Assembly: GCF_014216315.1 (NCBI RefSeq)
Contig: NZ_CP045702.1
Location: 7,410,455 to 7,474,454, forward strand
DNA from: Streptomyces finlayi
GTDB taxonomy: Bacteria > Actinomycetota > Actinomycetes > Streptomycetales > Streptomycetaceae
Length of the DNA: 64,000 bases
Direction of reading: 5' to 3'
Part shown: in pieces, positions 38,244-46,846 of the stretch
Layout of the letters: every line of letters starts with the position of its first letter
Position numbering within the stretch: position 1 is the stretch's first letter
Notes under the pieces: generated by a model
Database searches by the model: none
The model's input: the letters and a program-made list of their open reading frames with translations, nothing else
Told to the model about the DNA's origin: nothing
Made by a program: the position numbers and the translations under genes

Positions 38244-38873
38244 ATGAGCGAGACCGGAGCCGAAAGCCCCGCCGCCCCCCGAAACCCCGTACCACCCGAG
38301 GAGTTCGTCCGGGCCGCCAGGCTGGCACCCGACCACTGGCTCTACCTGGCCGATCCCGCCTGGCAGGGGGAGGGCCCGCCGCCGGCGTGGGCCGTTGTCG
38401 GCCAGTGGCGCTCCGACTCCGAGGGCGAGATCGTCGAGTGGGAGGACAACGAGGACTACAAACCGTCGCCCGAGGCGATGGGGTGGCCCGAGCCGGCCGA
38501 CGACGTGGACCGCGCGATCCAGCTCGCCACCACCGGGTACGGCCGGGCGGAGGACGTCACCGCAGCCCTGGCTCGGGCCGAGGTCGCGGTTCTGCTCACG
38601 GCGCAGGGTGAGCCGGTGAGCGCGTCGGCGCCCGACGGAACGGCGGTGGTGCCTGTCTACACTTCCCCCCGCTTTCTCCGGGCCGTCGGACAGCTGGGGT
38701 TCGAACGGCTGCCGGTCGCGGACCTGCTCGCCCGGATTCCTCCGGGCTGCAGCCTGTGCGTCAACAGTTCGGCCACGGTCAGCATGGTGCTGCCCACGGA
38801 GGGACTCGCCGATGTGCTCGGTCCTGCCCCGGCAGCTGAACGGTCCCGGTCCGGCATGGAGGGTGTCGCGTGA
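38244..38873 (+). CDS. Type VII secretion-associated protein
   Basis: 209 residues from ATG 38244, chosen because GAGG lies 5 bp upstream and homology with the broken paralogue starts here. It has two halves: an N-terminal part with a conserved WAVVGQWRSD and NEDYKPSPEAMGWPEP signature, and a C-terminal SseB-like part with VYTSPRFLRAVGQ, where chain-level conservation with the paralogue is lost. No signal peptide or membrane helix. Proteins of this type sit next to lonely-Cys giant genes in Streptomyces and carry the name type VII secretion system-associated protein; their role, perhaps as immunity or chaperone, is not established. Just upstream is a 15-bp tandem repeat (GTGAATCCGTTCCGG, 38158-38195). 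Confidence 0.7.
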   Translation: MSETGAESPAAPRNPVPPEEFVRAARLAPDHWLYLADPAWQGEGPPPAWAVVGQWRSDSEGEIVEWEDNEDYKPSPEAMGWPEPADDVDRAIQLATTGYGRAEDVTAALARAEVAVLLTAQGEPVSASAPDGTAVVPVYTSPRFLRAVGQLGFERLPVADLLARIPPGCSLCVNSSATVSMVLPTEGLADVLGPAPAAERSRSGMEGVA

Positions 38874-39228
38874 TCCGGTCTGACCGGGTCGCGGGGCTGT
38901 CAACACCCGCTCGGTCACGTAGTCACTCGTCGGGCAGCGACGGGGACACCGGAGGTGCGGTTTGGAATCAGACCTGCCGGACCGGGACGGCGTGACCTTC
39001 GCCGGCCGTCCCGCCGAAGAATCGGACAAGTCCGTCGTACAGGTGGTGTGCCCACTCCAGCGTGCGTGCCTCTTCCCGGTCGGAGCGCGTCGCTGGGCTC
39101 CGGTTCGGTGGCCTCTCACCCTTCCGGACGCCCTCCAAGTGGTTCCACGCCCAGATGTGATCCCGGTCGATCTGCTCCGACTTTGCCGCCGTCAGTGCCC
39201 TTCGTGCGGCGGCTGCGCTTCTGTTGGT
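38874..39228. other. 355-bp gap with a minus-strand coding remnant
   Basis: The minus strand from ~39180 to 38968 reads SEQIDRDHIWAWNHLEGV and later TLEWAHHLYDGLVRFF, which looks like real protein but has no convincing start or ribosome site. I see no promoter or RNA gene. Confidence 0.3.
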
Positions 39229-39795
39229 ATGACGGCACGGCCGGCGTTCACCCTTGTACGCGGGGACATCACCGAGCAGCACGCCGACGTCCTGGTCAAC
39301 GCCGCCAACTCCTTTCCTTCTCGGTGGTGGTGGGGTGGACGGCGCGATCCACCGGCGCGGTGGACCCGAGATCCTTGCCGCCTGCCGCGACCTGCGGGCC
39401 TCGCACTACGGCAAGGGACTGCCGACCGGGCAGGCGGTGGCGACGACGGCCGGCCGGCTGCACGCGGAGCACGTCGTCCACACGGTGGGCCCGGTCTGGT
39501 CGCGTACGGGGGATTGTTCCGTGTTGCTGGCCTCCTGCTACCGGGAATCCCTGCGGGTGGCCTCGGAGCTGGGAGCCCGGACGGTTGCCTTTCCGGCGAT
39601 CTCGACGGGCATCTACGGCTGGCCGCTCGAGGCGGGGCGCGGATCGCTGTGCGTACGGTCCGCGAGGCCGCGTTCCCTCCGGTCGCCGAGGTCCGGTTCG
39701 TGTGTTCTTCGACGAGGAGGCGTACGCCTGCTTCGACGAGGCACTGACGGCGTGGACAGGGATCCGTATTCCCAGCCGGGCGTGCACGGGGATGA
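39229..39795 (+). pseudogene. Macrodomain (ADP-ribose-binding) protein, multiple frameshifts
   Basis: ATG 39229 opens [20 protein letters not shown] with DVLVNAANS, the macrodomain ADP-ribose loop. One extra base near 39315 moves the frame to [34 protein letters not shown] and [13 protein letters not shown], all classic macrodomain motifs. Two further shifts (~39640 and ~39705) are needed to read [19 protein letters not shown] and [18 protein letters not shown]. The ~170-residue length is normal once repaired. Three independent frameshifts mean the gene is dead. The family hydrolyses O-acetyl-ADP-ribose or ADP-ribosyl groups. Confidence 0.75.
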
Positions 39796-40013
39796 CTACG
39801 GTGTCGTCCATTCATCAGCGCCGGCCCCGAATCAGGTCTTGCGGGTGGTCGTCTGGACGGGCCGAGCGGCAGATGACTGGGTCCCAGTTCACCGGCAATG
39901 GATCTGGACCCTGCGGGCAGGGAGGGAGCCTTCGCCGGTGAGTGCGGCGGCCGCTGGGTCGCGCGGTGAACCCGTATCGTCCTCACAGTCTCGCGCCACC
40001 TGGACCGGGGCGG

Positions 40014-40544
40014 CTACCGCTGAGTGCGGTGTCGCGCGATCCACTCCGCCAGGGACAGCAGGGTGGCCTCCGCACTGCTTGCCATGTGGTCCCGCAAAGC
40101 ATGGAGGTCCGCGGGTGCGTTGCCCAGGAGCGGGTCGGTGCGCAACAGGCGCCAGGACTGCTGGACGATGCTGCCAACGCCCTGCTCGTAGAGGTGCCAG
40201 TTCCAGCGAACGATGCCTTGCTCGGCTCCGCCGACGACGAAGGCGAACGCGGAACCTGGATCAGCCTGGACCACCTCGGAGTGGGTGACCCATTCGCGCC
40301 CGTCACGGCGGTTGCGTCCGCTGAACCGTGCGCCGACCCATGGGCCGTCTCCCGGCTCATAGCTCACGGCGCTGGCGCTAGGGCTCCACGTCTCGATCAG
40401 GGACACGTCGCTGATCAGCTGATACACGGAGTCCGGCGTCGAGTCGACCCAGCACCGCCTGGTGAAGGTGAAGGGTGTCAGATCGAGGCCGGCCAGCGGA
40501 TCTCGCCGGTTGGGGGCGGTGCTCTCGAACGTCGTAGTGCTCAC
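40014..40544 (-). CDS. SRPBCC-family (polyketide cyclase/dehydrase-like) protein
   Basis: 176 residues from GTG 40544 ([11 protein letters not shown]). The pattern [19 protein letters not shown] ... WSPSA ... [15 protein letters not shown] ... [18 protein letters not shown] is the helix-grip START/SRPBCC fold that binds hydrophobic ligands. Such proteins act as cyclases, lipid carriers or stress proteins; no substrate can be deduced. It is divergent from the XRE regulator at 40686, with a 141-bp shared promoter region, so it is a likely target of that regulator. Confidence 0.75.
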   Translation of the reverse strand: MSTTTFESTAPNRRDPLAGLDLTPFTFTRRCWVDSTPDSVYQLISDVSLIETWSPSASAVSYEPGDGPWVGARFSGRNRRDGREWVTHSEVVQADPGSAFAFVVGGAEQGIVRWNWHLYEQGVGSIVQQSWRLLRTDPLLGNAPADLHALRDHMASSAEATLLSLAEWIARHRTQR

Positions 40545-40685
40545 AGGGCATCCCAACAGATGAAGACGACAGAAGGGGGGTGTGGGCCTCATCATGAGGG
40601 CCGGTGCGGGGAGCAGCCAGACCCTGCGGATCCGTACCCCAGCAGGGTGAGGCGCGGCTCAGGATCTGCCGCGCATACTCGGTTC

Positions 40686-41585
40686 ATGGACAAGCACGGG
40701 CAGCTCGCCGCATTCCTCAAGGCACGCCGGGGCCTTCTGCGTCCCGAGGATGTGGGGCTGCAGACCTACGGCGAGCGGCGCCGGGTGCCGGGGCTGCGGA
40801 GGGAGGAGCTGGCGATGCTCGCGGGCATCAGCGCGCCGTACTACACCCGGCTCGAGCAGGGCCAGTCACGCAACGCCTCGCGCGAGGTACTCGATGCCAT
40901 CGCGACCGCCCTATGCCTGGATGAGTCCGAGCGGGCCCATCTGTACGAACTCGCCCGTGCACCGAAGCGGGGCAAAGCCGCACCCCGGCCCCGTCCCGAG
41001 CGCGTCACCCCGGCTCACGGCGCGCTGCTCGCCGCACTCGAAGGCACCCCCGCCATCGTCATGGGCCGCCGCAGTGACGTTCTGGCCTGGAACACGCAGG
41101 GTCACGCGTTGTTTGCCGGCCATCTCGACCGGGGCAGCCCCGCTGAACCGGGCTGTCGGCCGAACATGGCCAAACTGGTGTTCCTCGACGCTCACACCCG
41201 CGACCTCTATACCGATTGGCCCGCCAAGGCCAAGGCCGTGGTCGGCAACCTGCGCCTCACCGCCGGCCGGTACCCGGAGGATCCTCTGCTGGCCGGGCTC
41301 GTCGGCGAGCTGATCATCCGCAGCCCGGAGTTTGCCACCATGTGGGCCGATCACCGGATCCTGGCCTGCGATGCCGCCGACTACGAGATACACCACCCCG
41401 CGGTCGGGAACCTGACCGTCACCCAGCAGACACTCCAGAGTCCGCGAGGAAGCGGACCGGCCGTGGTGATCGCCACGGCCGCCCAGGGGTCCCCGTCCGC
41501 GACGGCCCTGGCTCTCCTCGCCCACGTCGGCGGGCCGAGCGAGGCAGCCCTGCCCCGCAAGGGCGCCGAATCCCGTCACTCCTGA
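40686..41585 (+). CDS. XRE-family regulator with MmyB-like ligand domain
   Basis: 299 residues from ATG 40686. The N-terminal HTH (LAAFLKARRGLLRPEDVGL ... LRREELAMLAGISAPYYTRLEQG) and the C-terminal region (VLAWNTQGHALFAGHL ... KLVFLDAHTRDLYTDWP ... HHPAVGNLTVTQQTL) match the large Streptomyces XRE/MmyB-like regulator class. The C-terminal PAS-like domain binds a small hydrophobic ligand in structural studies. Its divergent neighbour is an SRPBCC protein. The length is normal and no defect is seen. Confidence 0.85.
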   Translation: MDKHGQLAAFLKARRGLLRPEDVGLQTYGERRRVPGLRREELAMLAGISAPYYTRLEQGQSRNASREVLDAIATALCLDESERAHLYELARAPKRGKAAPRPRPERVTPAHGALLAALEGTPAIVMGRRSDVLAWNTQGHALFAGHLDRGSPAEPGCRPNMAKLVFLDAHTRDLYTDWPAKAKAVVGNLRLTAGRYPEDPLLAGLVGELIIRSPEFATMWADHRILACDAADYEIHHPAVGNLTVTQQTLQSPRGSGPAVVIATAAQGSPSATALALLAHVGGPSEAALPRKGAESRHS

Positions 41586-41744
41586 CCCAAGAAGCCCCGC
41601 TTCGGGCCCTGCTGCGGCCCAGGACGCCCGAAACGATGGGGTTCGCGCTCCCTCACGGTCGGCTAAACCTTGCACGTCCGGTGGCGCGGGGTCCGGGGAC
41701 GGTCGCCGTCTGCCCCTGAGGGCCGGTGGCGGTGCGCTGGGGAG

Positions 41745-42262
41745 CGTGGCCTCGTTCGACGTGCCAGCGTCTTTCAGCTGCAGCGAGGCGATGACCTCGT
41801 CGAGGGTGGGGAACTGGATGTCCTGGCCGGTCCGCCAGGACCAGGGGCCCAGGGAGGCGTGTTCGATCACGATCAGCAGCCCGCCGGGAGCTACGGCCTG
41901 GGCGGCCCGGCGCAGTACGTGTGCGCGGGAGATGGCGATCAGGGTGTGGAAGTAGGTGGCGGTGACCAGGTCGTAGGCGCCGTCGGGGAAGGTCGCGGCC
42001 AGGTCGTGTCGCCAGGTGTGGACCCGGTTGGTGACGCCGGTGGCCGCGGCGCCCGCGCTCACGCGGCCGAGGGCGGTTTGTGAAACGTCGACAGCCGTGA
42101 CGTCCCAGCCTTCGGCGGCGAGCCGGAGGGCGTCGCCGCCATGGCCGCCGGCCTGATCAAGTACAACGGTGACATCAGCCGCATCCGCCCGGTCCGCTGC
42201 GACCGCCTGCGGTCCCAGGCCGGCGAACATCGCTGCCAGGCGGCGCTCACGTTTCCAGCGGC
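41745..42262 (-). pseudogene. Class I SAM-dependent methyltransferase remnant
   Basis: The minus strand encodes LDQAGGHGGDALRLAAEGWDVTAVDVS, the SAM-binding loop and following acidic strand, then YDLVTATYFHTLI, VAPGGLLIVIEHASLGPW and PTLDEVIASLQL. The N-terminal cap is missing or scrambled (the frame runs into unrelated sequence upstream of MFAGLGP at 42230) and the C-terminus is lost after SLQL near 41775. The first glycine motif is altered (D-x-G-x-G to D-Q-A-G-G). I regard it as a decayed gene. Confidence 0.6.
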
Positions 42263-42390
42263 CGGATGCGGCTCTGCCGCGGTACGAGGTGAAACACCGA
42301 CCGCCTCGGGACGCGTGGTTCCACAGGCGCGGCCCAAACCGTCGGCGCACACTGGAGTGAATGCGGGACCCTCTCCGTGAGGTGATGCCT

Positions 42391-43092
42391 ATGAGCCGCG
42401 TCCTCTGCTCGGGCTCGGCCTTCCTGCTGGCGGCGGCCGTTGCCGTGGCAGGGCTCAGTGGCTGTGGCTCCGAGGGCGACGAGACGCCGCAGGGGGCCAC
42501 TCCGACGGTCACTCGGACGCAGACCCGGACCGAGACCCAGGCCCTCACCCCTGAGCCAACGCCCTCCCCGGCACCGCCCAAGGCCACTCCCACCCCGCCT
42601 CCGCCCCCAGCCCCGACCACGCCGGAGCCGCCCGCCCCCACCGGCGCAGCCTCCACCGTCGAGGCGTACTTCGATGCCATCAACGCGCGCGACTACCGAC
42701 GGGCGTGGGACCTCGGGGGCAAGAACCTCGGCGACCCTTCCTACTCGTCCTTCGCAGCGGGGTTCGCCGATGTTGAACGCGACACCGTTCACATTCTTGA
42801 TGTCACGGGAGGGAGCGTGACTGTCACGATCGATGTACTGCGGCCGGATGGGACCCAGCAGTCGTACGAGGGTACTTACACAGTCAGGGGCGGGATCATC
42901 GTTGACGCCGCCATACGCCTCGTCGAGGCTCCGGCGCCGCCGGACGAATCCGAGAGCACCTACCCGCCCGGTCCGCCCGCGGGTGAGCCCGACGTCGACT
43001 GCGAGGACCTTTCCGGTCCCGTTTGGGTCGGCCCGTCCGACCCGCACAACCTCGACCGCGATGGTGACGGCATCGGTTGCGAGGCCAACTGA
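42391..43092 (+). CDS. Excalibur-type calcium-binding lipoprotein
   Basis: 233 residues from ATG 42391, chosen because GAGG lies 8 bp upstream. A lipoprotein signal peptide ends in AGLSGC, so Cys is lipidated. A Pro/Thr-rich wall-spanning linker follows, then an NTF2-like ~100-residue domain (AYFDAINARDYRRAWDL), and finally an Excalibur-like motif, DVDCEDLSGPVWV with DPHNLDRDGDGIGCE, whose Asp ligands form a DxDxDG calcium loop. It is likely anchored on the outer face of the membrane. No partner gene is evident. Confidence 0.8.
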   Translation: MSRVLCSGSAFLLAAAVAVAGLSGCGSEGDETPQGATPTVTRTQTRTETQALTPEPTPSPAPPKATPTPPPPPAPTTPEPPAPTGAASTVEAYFDAINARDYRRAWDLGGKNLGDPSYSSFAAGFADVERDTVHILDVTGGSVTVTIDVLRPDGTQQSYEGTYTVRGGIIVDAAIRLVEAPAPPDESESTYPPGPPAGEPDVDCEDLSGPVWVGPSDPHNLDRDGDGIGCEAN

Positions 43093-43414
43093 GGGGATGC
43101 GTCGCCGGTGCCCGAGCGGCGGGCCGTCACGCTGGGATCGGGAGCACGACCGGATCTCGCCGCGCGCCCGCGCCTGGAGCGCGAGGTGAATCAATGGCGA
43201 CCGCAGATCCGGGCGAAGGCACGACATACGGCCGCGACCTCCGACGGCATCGTCATCGGCACCCGCGCCCGCATGGGCCACGACGCGCGGATCGGCTCGA
43301 CGCGTTCGGACGACGTACCCGGCTGACGGCCAGCCCCGGGGTGTCCCGGGCAACTCGCCGCGATGAGGCATCCGGTGGTTCCAGCGGGGCCGGCGCAGCT
43401 CGGTGCTGCCCAGG
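43093..43414. other. 322-bp gap, possible small remnant ORF
   Basis: A plus-strand frame (43108-43326) reads LEREVNQWRPQIRAKARHTA, which hints at a phage-like or structural small protein, but there is no ribosome site and the segment is short. No tRNA, terminator with a T-run or clear promoter is visible. Confidence 0.25.
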
Positions 43415-43594
43415 TCACAACGAGATCATGCGGGCGATGAAGAACGCGGCGACGATGACGGCGCCGATGATGATCAGCCACACCCAGATGCCCGGATGTT
43501 CCCACAGGCCGCCGTCGGCACGTTCTTCGTGCGCCTCAGCAGTGGAGCCTTCGGCAGGCGGTGTCTCCTCGGGAGGCACGAGTGGATCAGTCAT
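43415..43594 (-). CDS. DUF6480-like small membrane protein (59 aa)
   Basis: ATG at 43594 opens MTDPLVPPEETPPAEG, an acidic Pro-rich N-terminus, followed by WEHPGIWVWLIIIGAVIV and AAFFIARMISL, a single C-terminal transmembrane helix. The stop is at 43415. A purine-free GGGGGT precedes the start, so initiation strength is uncertain. This layout is typical of the short tail-anchored DUF6480 proteins of Streptomyces; their function is unknown. Confidence 0.75.
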   Translation of the reverse strand: MTDPLVPPEETPPAEGSTAEAHEERADGGLWEHPGIWVWLIIIGAVIVAAFFIARMISL

Positions 43595-43979
43595 ACCCCC
43601 AGCTTCGCGGCAGTCGCCGCATCACGCATCTGCTGCTCGTTTGTCCGCGGCGACACGTGCTGCGAGCCGGTGGGATGAAGCTGTGGGCGTCCGGCGGCGG
43701 CGTACACCTCGATCTCCATCCCCCGTCCGGGACTGGGGACGCCCGACACACGGAGGTGCGATCTCTCGGTTTGGTGTTGGTAAGAGTCGGTGCTGATCGT
43801 TCTGAGCGGGGTTCTTGGGGCTGGTCAGTGGTCGTGTGTGGGCGAGGGTGTCGCTGTACAGACCCCATTCCGGCCGACCGCCTGCCGGCTATGCAGCAGA
43901 CCCTTGAGCGACCCCCGACCGGGTCCCTATGGCCGGGCCGGGGCGGCCCCTTACTTCCCGTCAGGGTGCCGCGGGGCGG
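43595..43979. other. 385-bp gap with IS-end-like sequence
   Basis: No convincing gene. GCGATCTCTCGGTTT at ~43757 recurs at ~46019 upstream of the TniA-like transposase remnant, which suggests a shared mobile-element border. Otherwise I see nothing. Confidence 0.3.
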
Positions 43980-45557
43980 TCAGGGTGCGGCAGGGGCGAA
44001 GGACAGTATGCGGGCCTCCCGCCAGGGCTTCCGCTTCTCGTCCCCGCTCACGATCGTCGACGTCAGGACGAGCCTTCCGTCGACGTATGCCGTGTGCCCC
44101 ATGGACATCTCGTACTCGTACGGGGCGGTCGCCACCGGGTGCTTCACGACGTCCTTCTCCGTGCCGGCACCGCGCGGGCCCATGACGAAGGTCCGGCCGG
44201 GGCGGCTCGAAGTGGCACCCTCGTAGATGAGCATCGACTTGCCGTCCTCCGCGCGGAGCGGATACAGCCTGCGCAGCTCATCGGACTTGACGCCCCACAG
44301 GAACTTCCCGGTCTTCAGGTCGTACGCGCCGACCTGGTCGGTGGCACCCAGCATGATGAGGCCCTTTCCGACGCCGGAGCCCCGGCAGGGCTGGATGTTT
44401 CCGCCTGCGTCTCCGGCGCACTGCTCGAAGCCCTTGTCCCGGGCGTCGAAGGTGGTGCGGTGCTTGCCTCCGGGGTCCAGGACCGTTATCCGCCAGTCGC
44501 TCGCGCTGTCCTCGTTGTTGTAGGTGGTGAAGACGACCGGGTCCATGGAGATCAGACTGCCGAAGCTCCAGCCGGTCTTCATCCGGTAGCGCCACAGGAC
44601 CTTTCCGGAACGCGGGTCGAGCTCGCGCACCTGGCCGTAGTTCTTGCTCCGGTCGATGGCGATCATGCAGTCGGAGCTGACCAGCAGCCGGGCAACGCCG
44701 CCCGCCACGTCATCGGGGACGCACTTGTTCTTGTTCTCCCGGGGGATCTCGTAGAGCTTGCTCCCGTCGTCCATCCGGTAGGTGATGGCCACCATGTTCC
44801 GGGCGACGGCCAGGGTGTCGCCGCTGATGGCGCTGTTGACGATGAACGTGTTGTCCCGGTCACCGGGCTCGTCGAGCTCTTTGCGCCATCCCTGCTCCCC
44901 GGTCTTCAGATCGATCATCCGCATCTGGTTGCACTGGTTGCCCCGATTGTTGTCCGGCCTCTCGTGGTGGAAGACCACGACCCTGCCGTCGGGCGTCGGG
45001 TTGGCCGGTGTCTCGCACACGGAGGAGGGCAGCGTCACGTTCCAGACCTCGGCGCCGTCCGAGAGCCGGTAGGCCGTGACCTTCCGGTGCAGGGCCTGGA
45101 CGGCGGTGTCACCGACGATCCACAGGTCGTGGACCTTGTTGATCTGCTTGGGCAGGTCGGTCTTGTCGTCGACGATCCACGCCGCCGACTCGCCCGGTTT
45201 CCGGGCGGCGGCGACCTCCTTCGTCGTCGGAATGTGGCTCAGCTCCGGGCCGCCTGCCGCGGGGGAGCCGGACGGGGACGCCGATCCGGAGGGGCCGGGC
45301 GACTCCTTCGCCACGGGCTTCGCGGGCTCGTCCCGCCAATGGTCGGAGAGCGCGTACGCCCCTCCCGCCACGACCACCAGCACCAGCGCGACGACCGCGG
45401 CGACGACCGGCCCCCGGCCGAACCGGTGACGCGGCGGAGGTGTGGGTACGGTCGGCGGCCCGAACCCCTGGGGCCCGCCCTCCGAGGCATATGGGTTGCC
45501 GGGAACGGGCTGGTGCGGCGGGCCCTGGGCGTACCAGGGCTGCTGCGGGTCGGGCAT
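43980..45557 (-). CDS. Membrane-anchored PQQ-like beta-propeller protein
   Basis: 525 residues; ATG 45557 is preceded by AGGGGGA at good spacing. A Pro/Gln/Gly-rich cytoplasmic N-terminus (~1-45) is followed by one transmembrane helix (VVAAVVALVLVVVAGGAYAL, ~50-70), a Ser/Pro linker, then an external beta-propeller with repeats of PQQ-like type (VTAYRLSDGAEVWNVTL, MRMIDLKTGEQGWRKEL, VRELDPRSGKVLWRY, VGAYDLKTGKFLWGV). It is a typical Streptomyces outer-surface sensor or scaffold. No catalytic residues are seen and the ligand is unknown. Confidence 0.8.
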   Translation of the reverse strand: MPDPQQPWYAQGPPHQPVPGNPYASEGGPQGFGPPTVPTPPPRHRFGRGPVVAAVVALVLVVVAGGAYALSDHWRDEPAKPVAKESPGPSGSASPSGSPAAGGPELSHIPTTKEVAAARKPGESAAWIVDDKTDLPKQINKVHDLWIVGDTAVQALHRKVTAYRLSDGAEVWNVTLPSSVCETPANPTPDGRVVVFHHERPDNNRGNQCNQMRMIDLKTGEQGWRKELDEPGDRDNTFIVNSAISGDTLAVARNMVAITYRMDDGSKLYEIPRENKNKCVPDDVAGGVARLLVSSDCMIAIDRSKNYGQVRELDPRSGKVLWRYRMKTGWSFGSLISMDPVVFTTYNNEDSASDWRITVLDPGGKHRTTFDARDKGFEQCAGDAGGNIQPCRGSGVGKGLIMLGATDQVGAYDLKTGKFLWGVKSDELRRLYPLRAEDGKSMLIYEGATSSRPGRTFVMGPRGAGTEKDVVKHPVATAPYEYEMSMGHTAYVDGRLVLTSTIVSGDEKRKPWREARILSFAPAAP

Positions 45558-45736
45558 GGTCTTCCCCCTGAGACGTCACTCGGCTCGAAGACTTCTCCTC
45601 GGGCATCGGTCACTGGTGGTGGACGCGCCGCGCACCGATCCAGTTCCCGCCGCAGTGCCCCGGGACCTCGCAACGGATGACGCCACGTCACGGGACCGGA
45701 CCCGCCGCTTCCCCTGCACGGAACGGCCGCCCGCTC

Positions 45737-45992
45737 TCAGCCCTGCCGCGTGGCGTAATCCTGCGCCTTGCGCAGCGCCTCGGGGGTGCAGCGCCTGCGC
45801 CTCCCCGGCAGCCAGCAGCGCGGAACAGGGTGCGTTGGGCCGTCAGGCCCCGAACTGCAGGGCGGCGGTGACCTCGTGTCGGGCCGGTGAACGATCTCGA
45901 CAGGGTCCCCGGAGCGCACAGCGCCCGGTTCGATCACCCGCAGATACGCGCCGGTGGCGCCCTGCTGGGTGAACCGCCGGACCACCCCGGCT
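45737..45992 (-). pseudogene. MOSC-domain protein, C-terminal remnant
   Basis: RRFTQQGATGAYLRVIEPG and AVRSGDPVEIVHRPD match the C-terminal half of YiiM-like MOSC proteins. After the Asp the frame breaks: HEVTAALQF, ALLAAGEA and PEALRKAQDYATRQG lie in different frames. The N-terminal half with the catalytic Cys is gone, replaced by IS-border sequence at ~45997. MOSC proteins handle molybdenum-cofactor sulfur or detoxify N-hydroxylated bases; this copy is dead. Confidence 0.6.
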
Positions 45993-46104
45993 CCCCGAGA
46001 TGATGGGCGAAGGTCGGCTGCGATCTCTCGGTTTTGGGACGGTGGGGTGGGAGACAGCGGGGTCTGGGTGTGTTGTTGCTGCTCATGGGTTGTTTCGGGG
46101 TGTG

Positions 46105-46470
46105 GGGTCACTGTCCTGGGCGTGAGAGATCCATGGGACATCGCTGTCGTGGAGTGTTATCGCGTGAGGGGTGATGCTGTCTCAGTTTCGTGAGTTCTGA
46201 TCCGCTGGTCGATGGGTGTTGGTGTGCTCGGGGGTGTGGATCAGACATGGCAGGGTCCGACTCCGGAAGGGGCGGGTGGTGATTCGAGTGGGGCTTTGCC
46301 GGCTGTGTCGGTTCGGGCGTTGCGGGGGCCTGTGGTGCGCCGTCTGCTGGCCCTGCGGCGGGAGGGGAAGCTCACCACTGGGCAGGTGAGGTCGGCGGCG
46401 GGCGTGCTGGGGGTGCGGGAGCGTGCGGTGTGGCGGTGGCTGGCGGCCGCCGAGCGGGACGAGGCCGCGG
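46105..46470 (+). mobile_element. Left end and N-terminus of a TniA/Mu-type transposase element
   Basis: 46105-46184 is a non-coding end also found (about 70% alike) at 49330-49407. It is followed by an ORF from GTG/ATG ~46212 encoding VSVRALRGPVVRRLLALRRE and LTTGQVRSAAGVLGVRERAVWRWLAAAE, the N-terminal HTH of Streptomyces TniA-like (Mu C-terminal-domain) transposases. The sequence stops abruptly at ~46468 inside a SpoIIE-type phosphatase gene, so the rest of the element was deleted. Confidence 0.6.
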
Positions 46471-46846
46471 CCACCTCCCACCACTGGTGCTGCGCAAGGA
46501 CGGCGCGGTGGAGGAAGTGCACATAGGCGGGACACTGGTCGGCGCCCTGCCCGACCCGGACTTCCACCAGACGGAGATCCGGCTGGCGGCCGGCGAACTA
46601 CTGCTGTTGTACAGCGACGGTGTGACCGAGGCGAGCGGCGGGCCGACGGAGCAGGAGATGTACGGCGAACGACGGTTGATGCGCGACCTGGCCGCCTGCC
46701 TCGGCATGCCGGCCGGCGCGGTCGCCGAGCGTATCGACCTGCGCAGCGGGCAGTGGCTGGCCGGAGGCGACCATGACGACCTCGCCGTTCTGGCCGTGCA
46801 GGCTGCGGCCCCTGCGGCGCCGACGGACGGGGGGCAGTCGCAGTGA
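46469..46846 (+). pseudogene. 5'-truncated SpoIIE/PP2C-type phosphatase
   Basis: Begins mid-domain at GHLPPLVLRKDG, the usual GHxPPLLLR strand, then LLLLYSDGVTEASG and GDHDDLAVLAVQ, which are the last conserved motifs of RsbU/SpoIIE phosphatases, including metal-binding Asp residues. The N-terminal half with the first metal ligands is missing, replaced by the transposase remnant. The stop overlaps the start of the cobalamin-binding gene, so these two were co-translated. The original product probably acted on an anti-sigma antagonist. Confidence 0.75.

Noticed and set aside
40911..42683. A 590-codon minus-strand protein
   Set aside because: Only the middle (41.75-42.26 kb) shows methyltransferase motifs; the ends are antisense to the XRE and lipoprotein genes.
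43108..43326. A small plus-strand protein after the lipoprotein gene
   Set aside because: No ribosome site, and only a weak suggestion of real protein sequence; mentioned under the gap instead.
46212..46526. The transposase N-terminus as a complete small regulator
   Set aside because: Its last ~20 codons read out of frame into the phosphatase fragment, so it is a truncated transposase.
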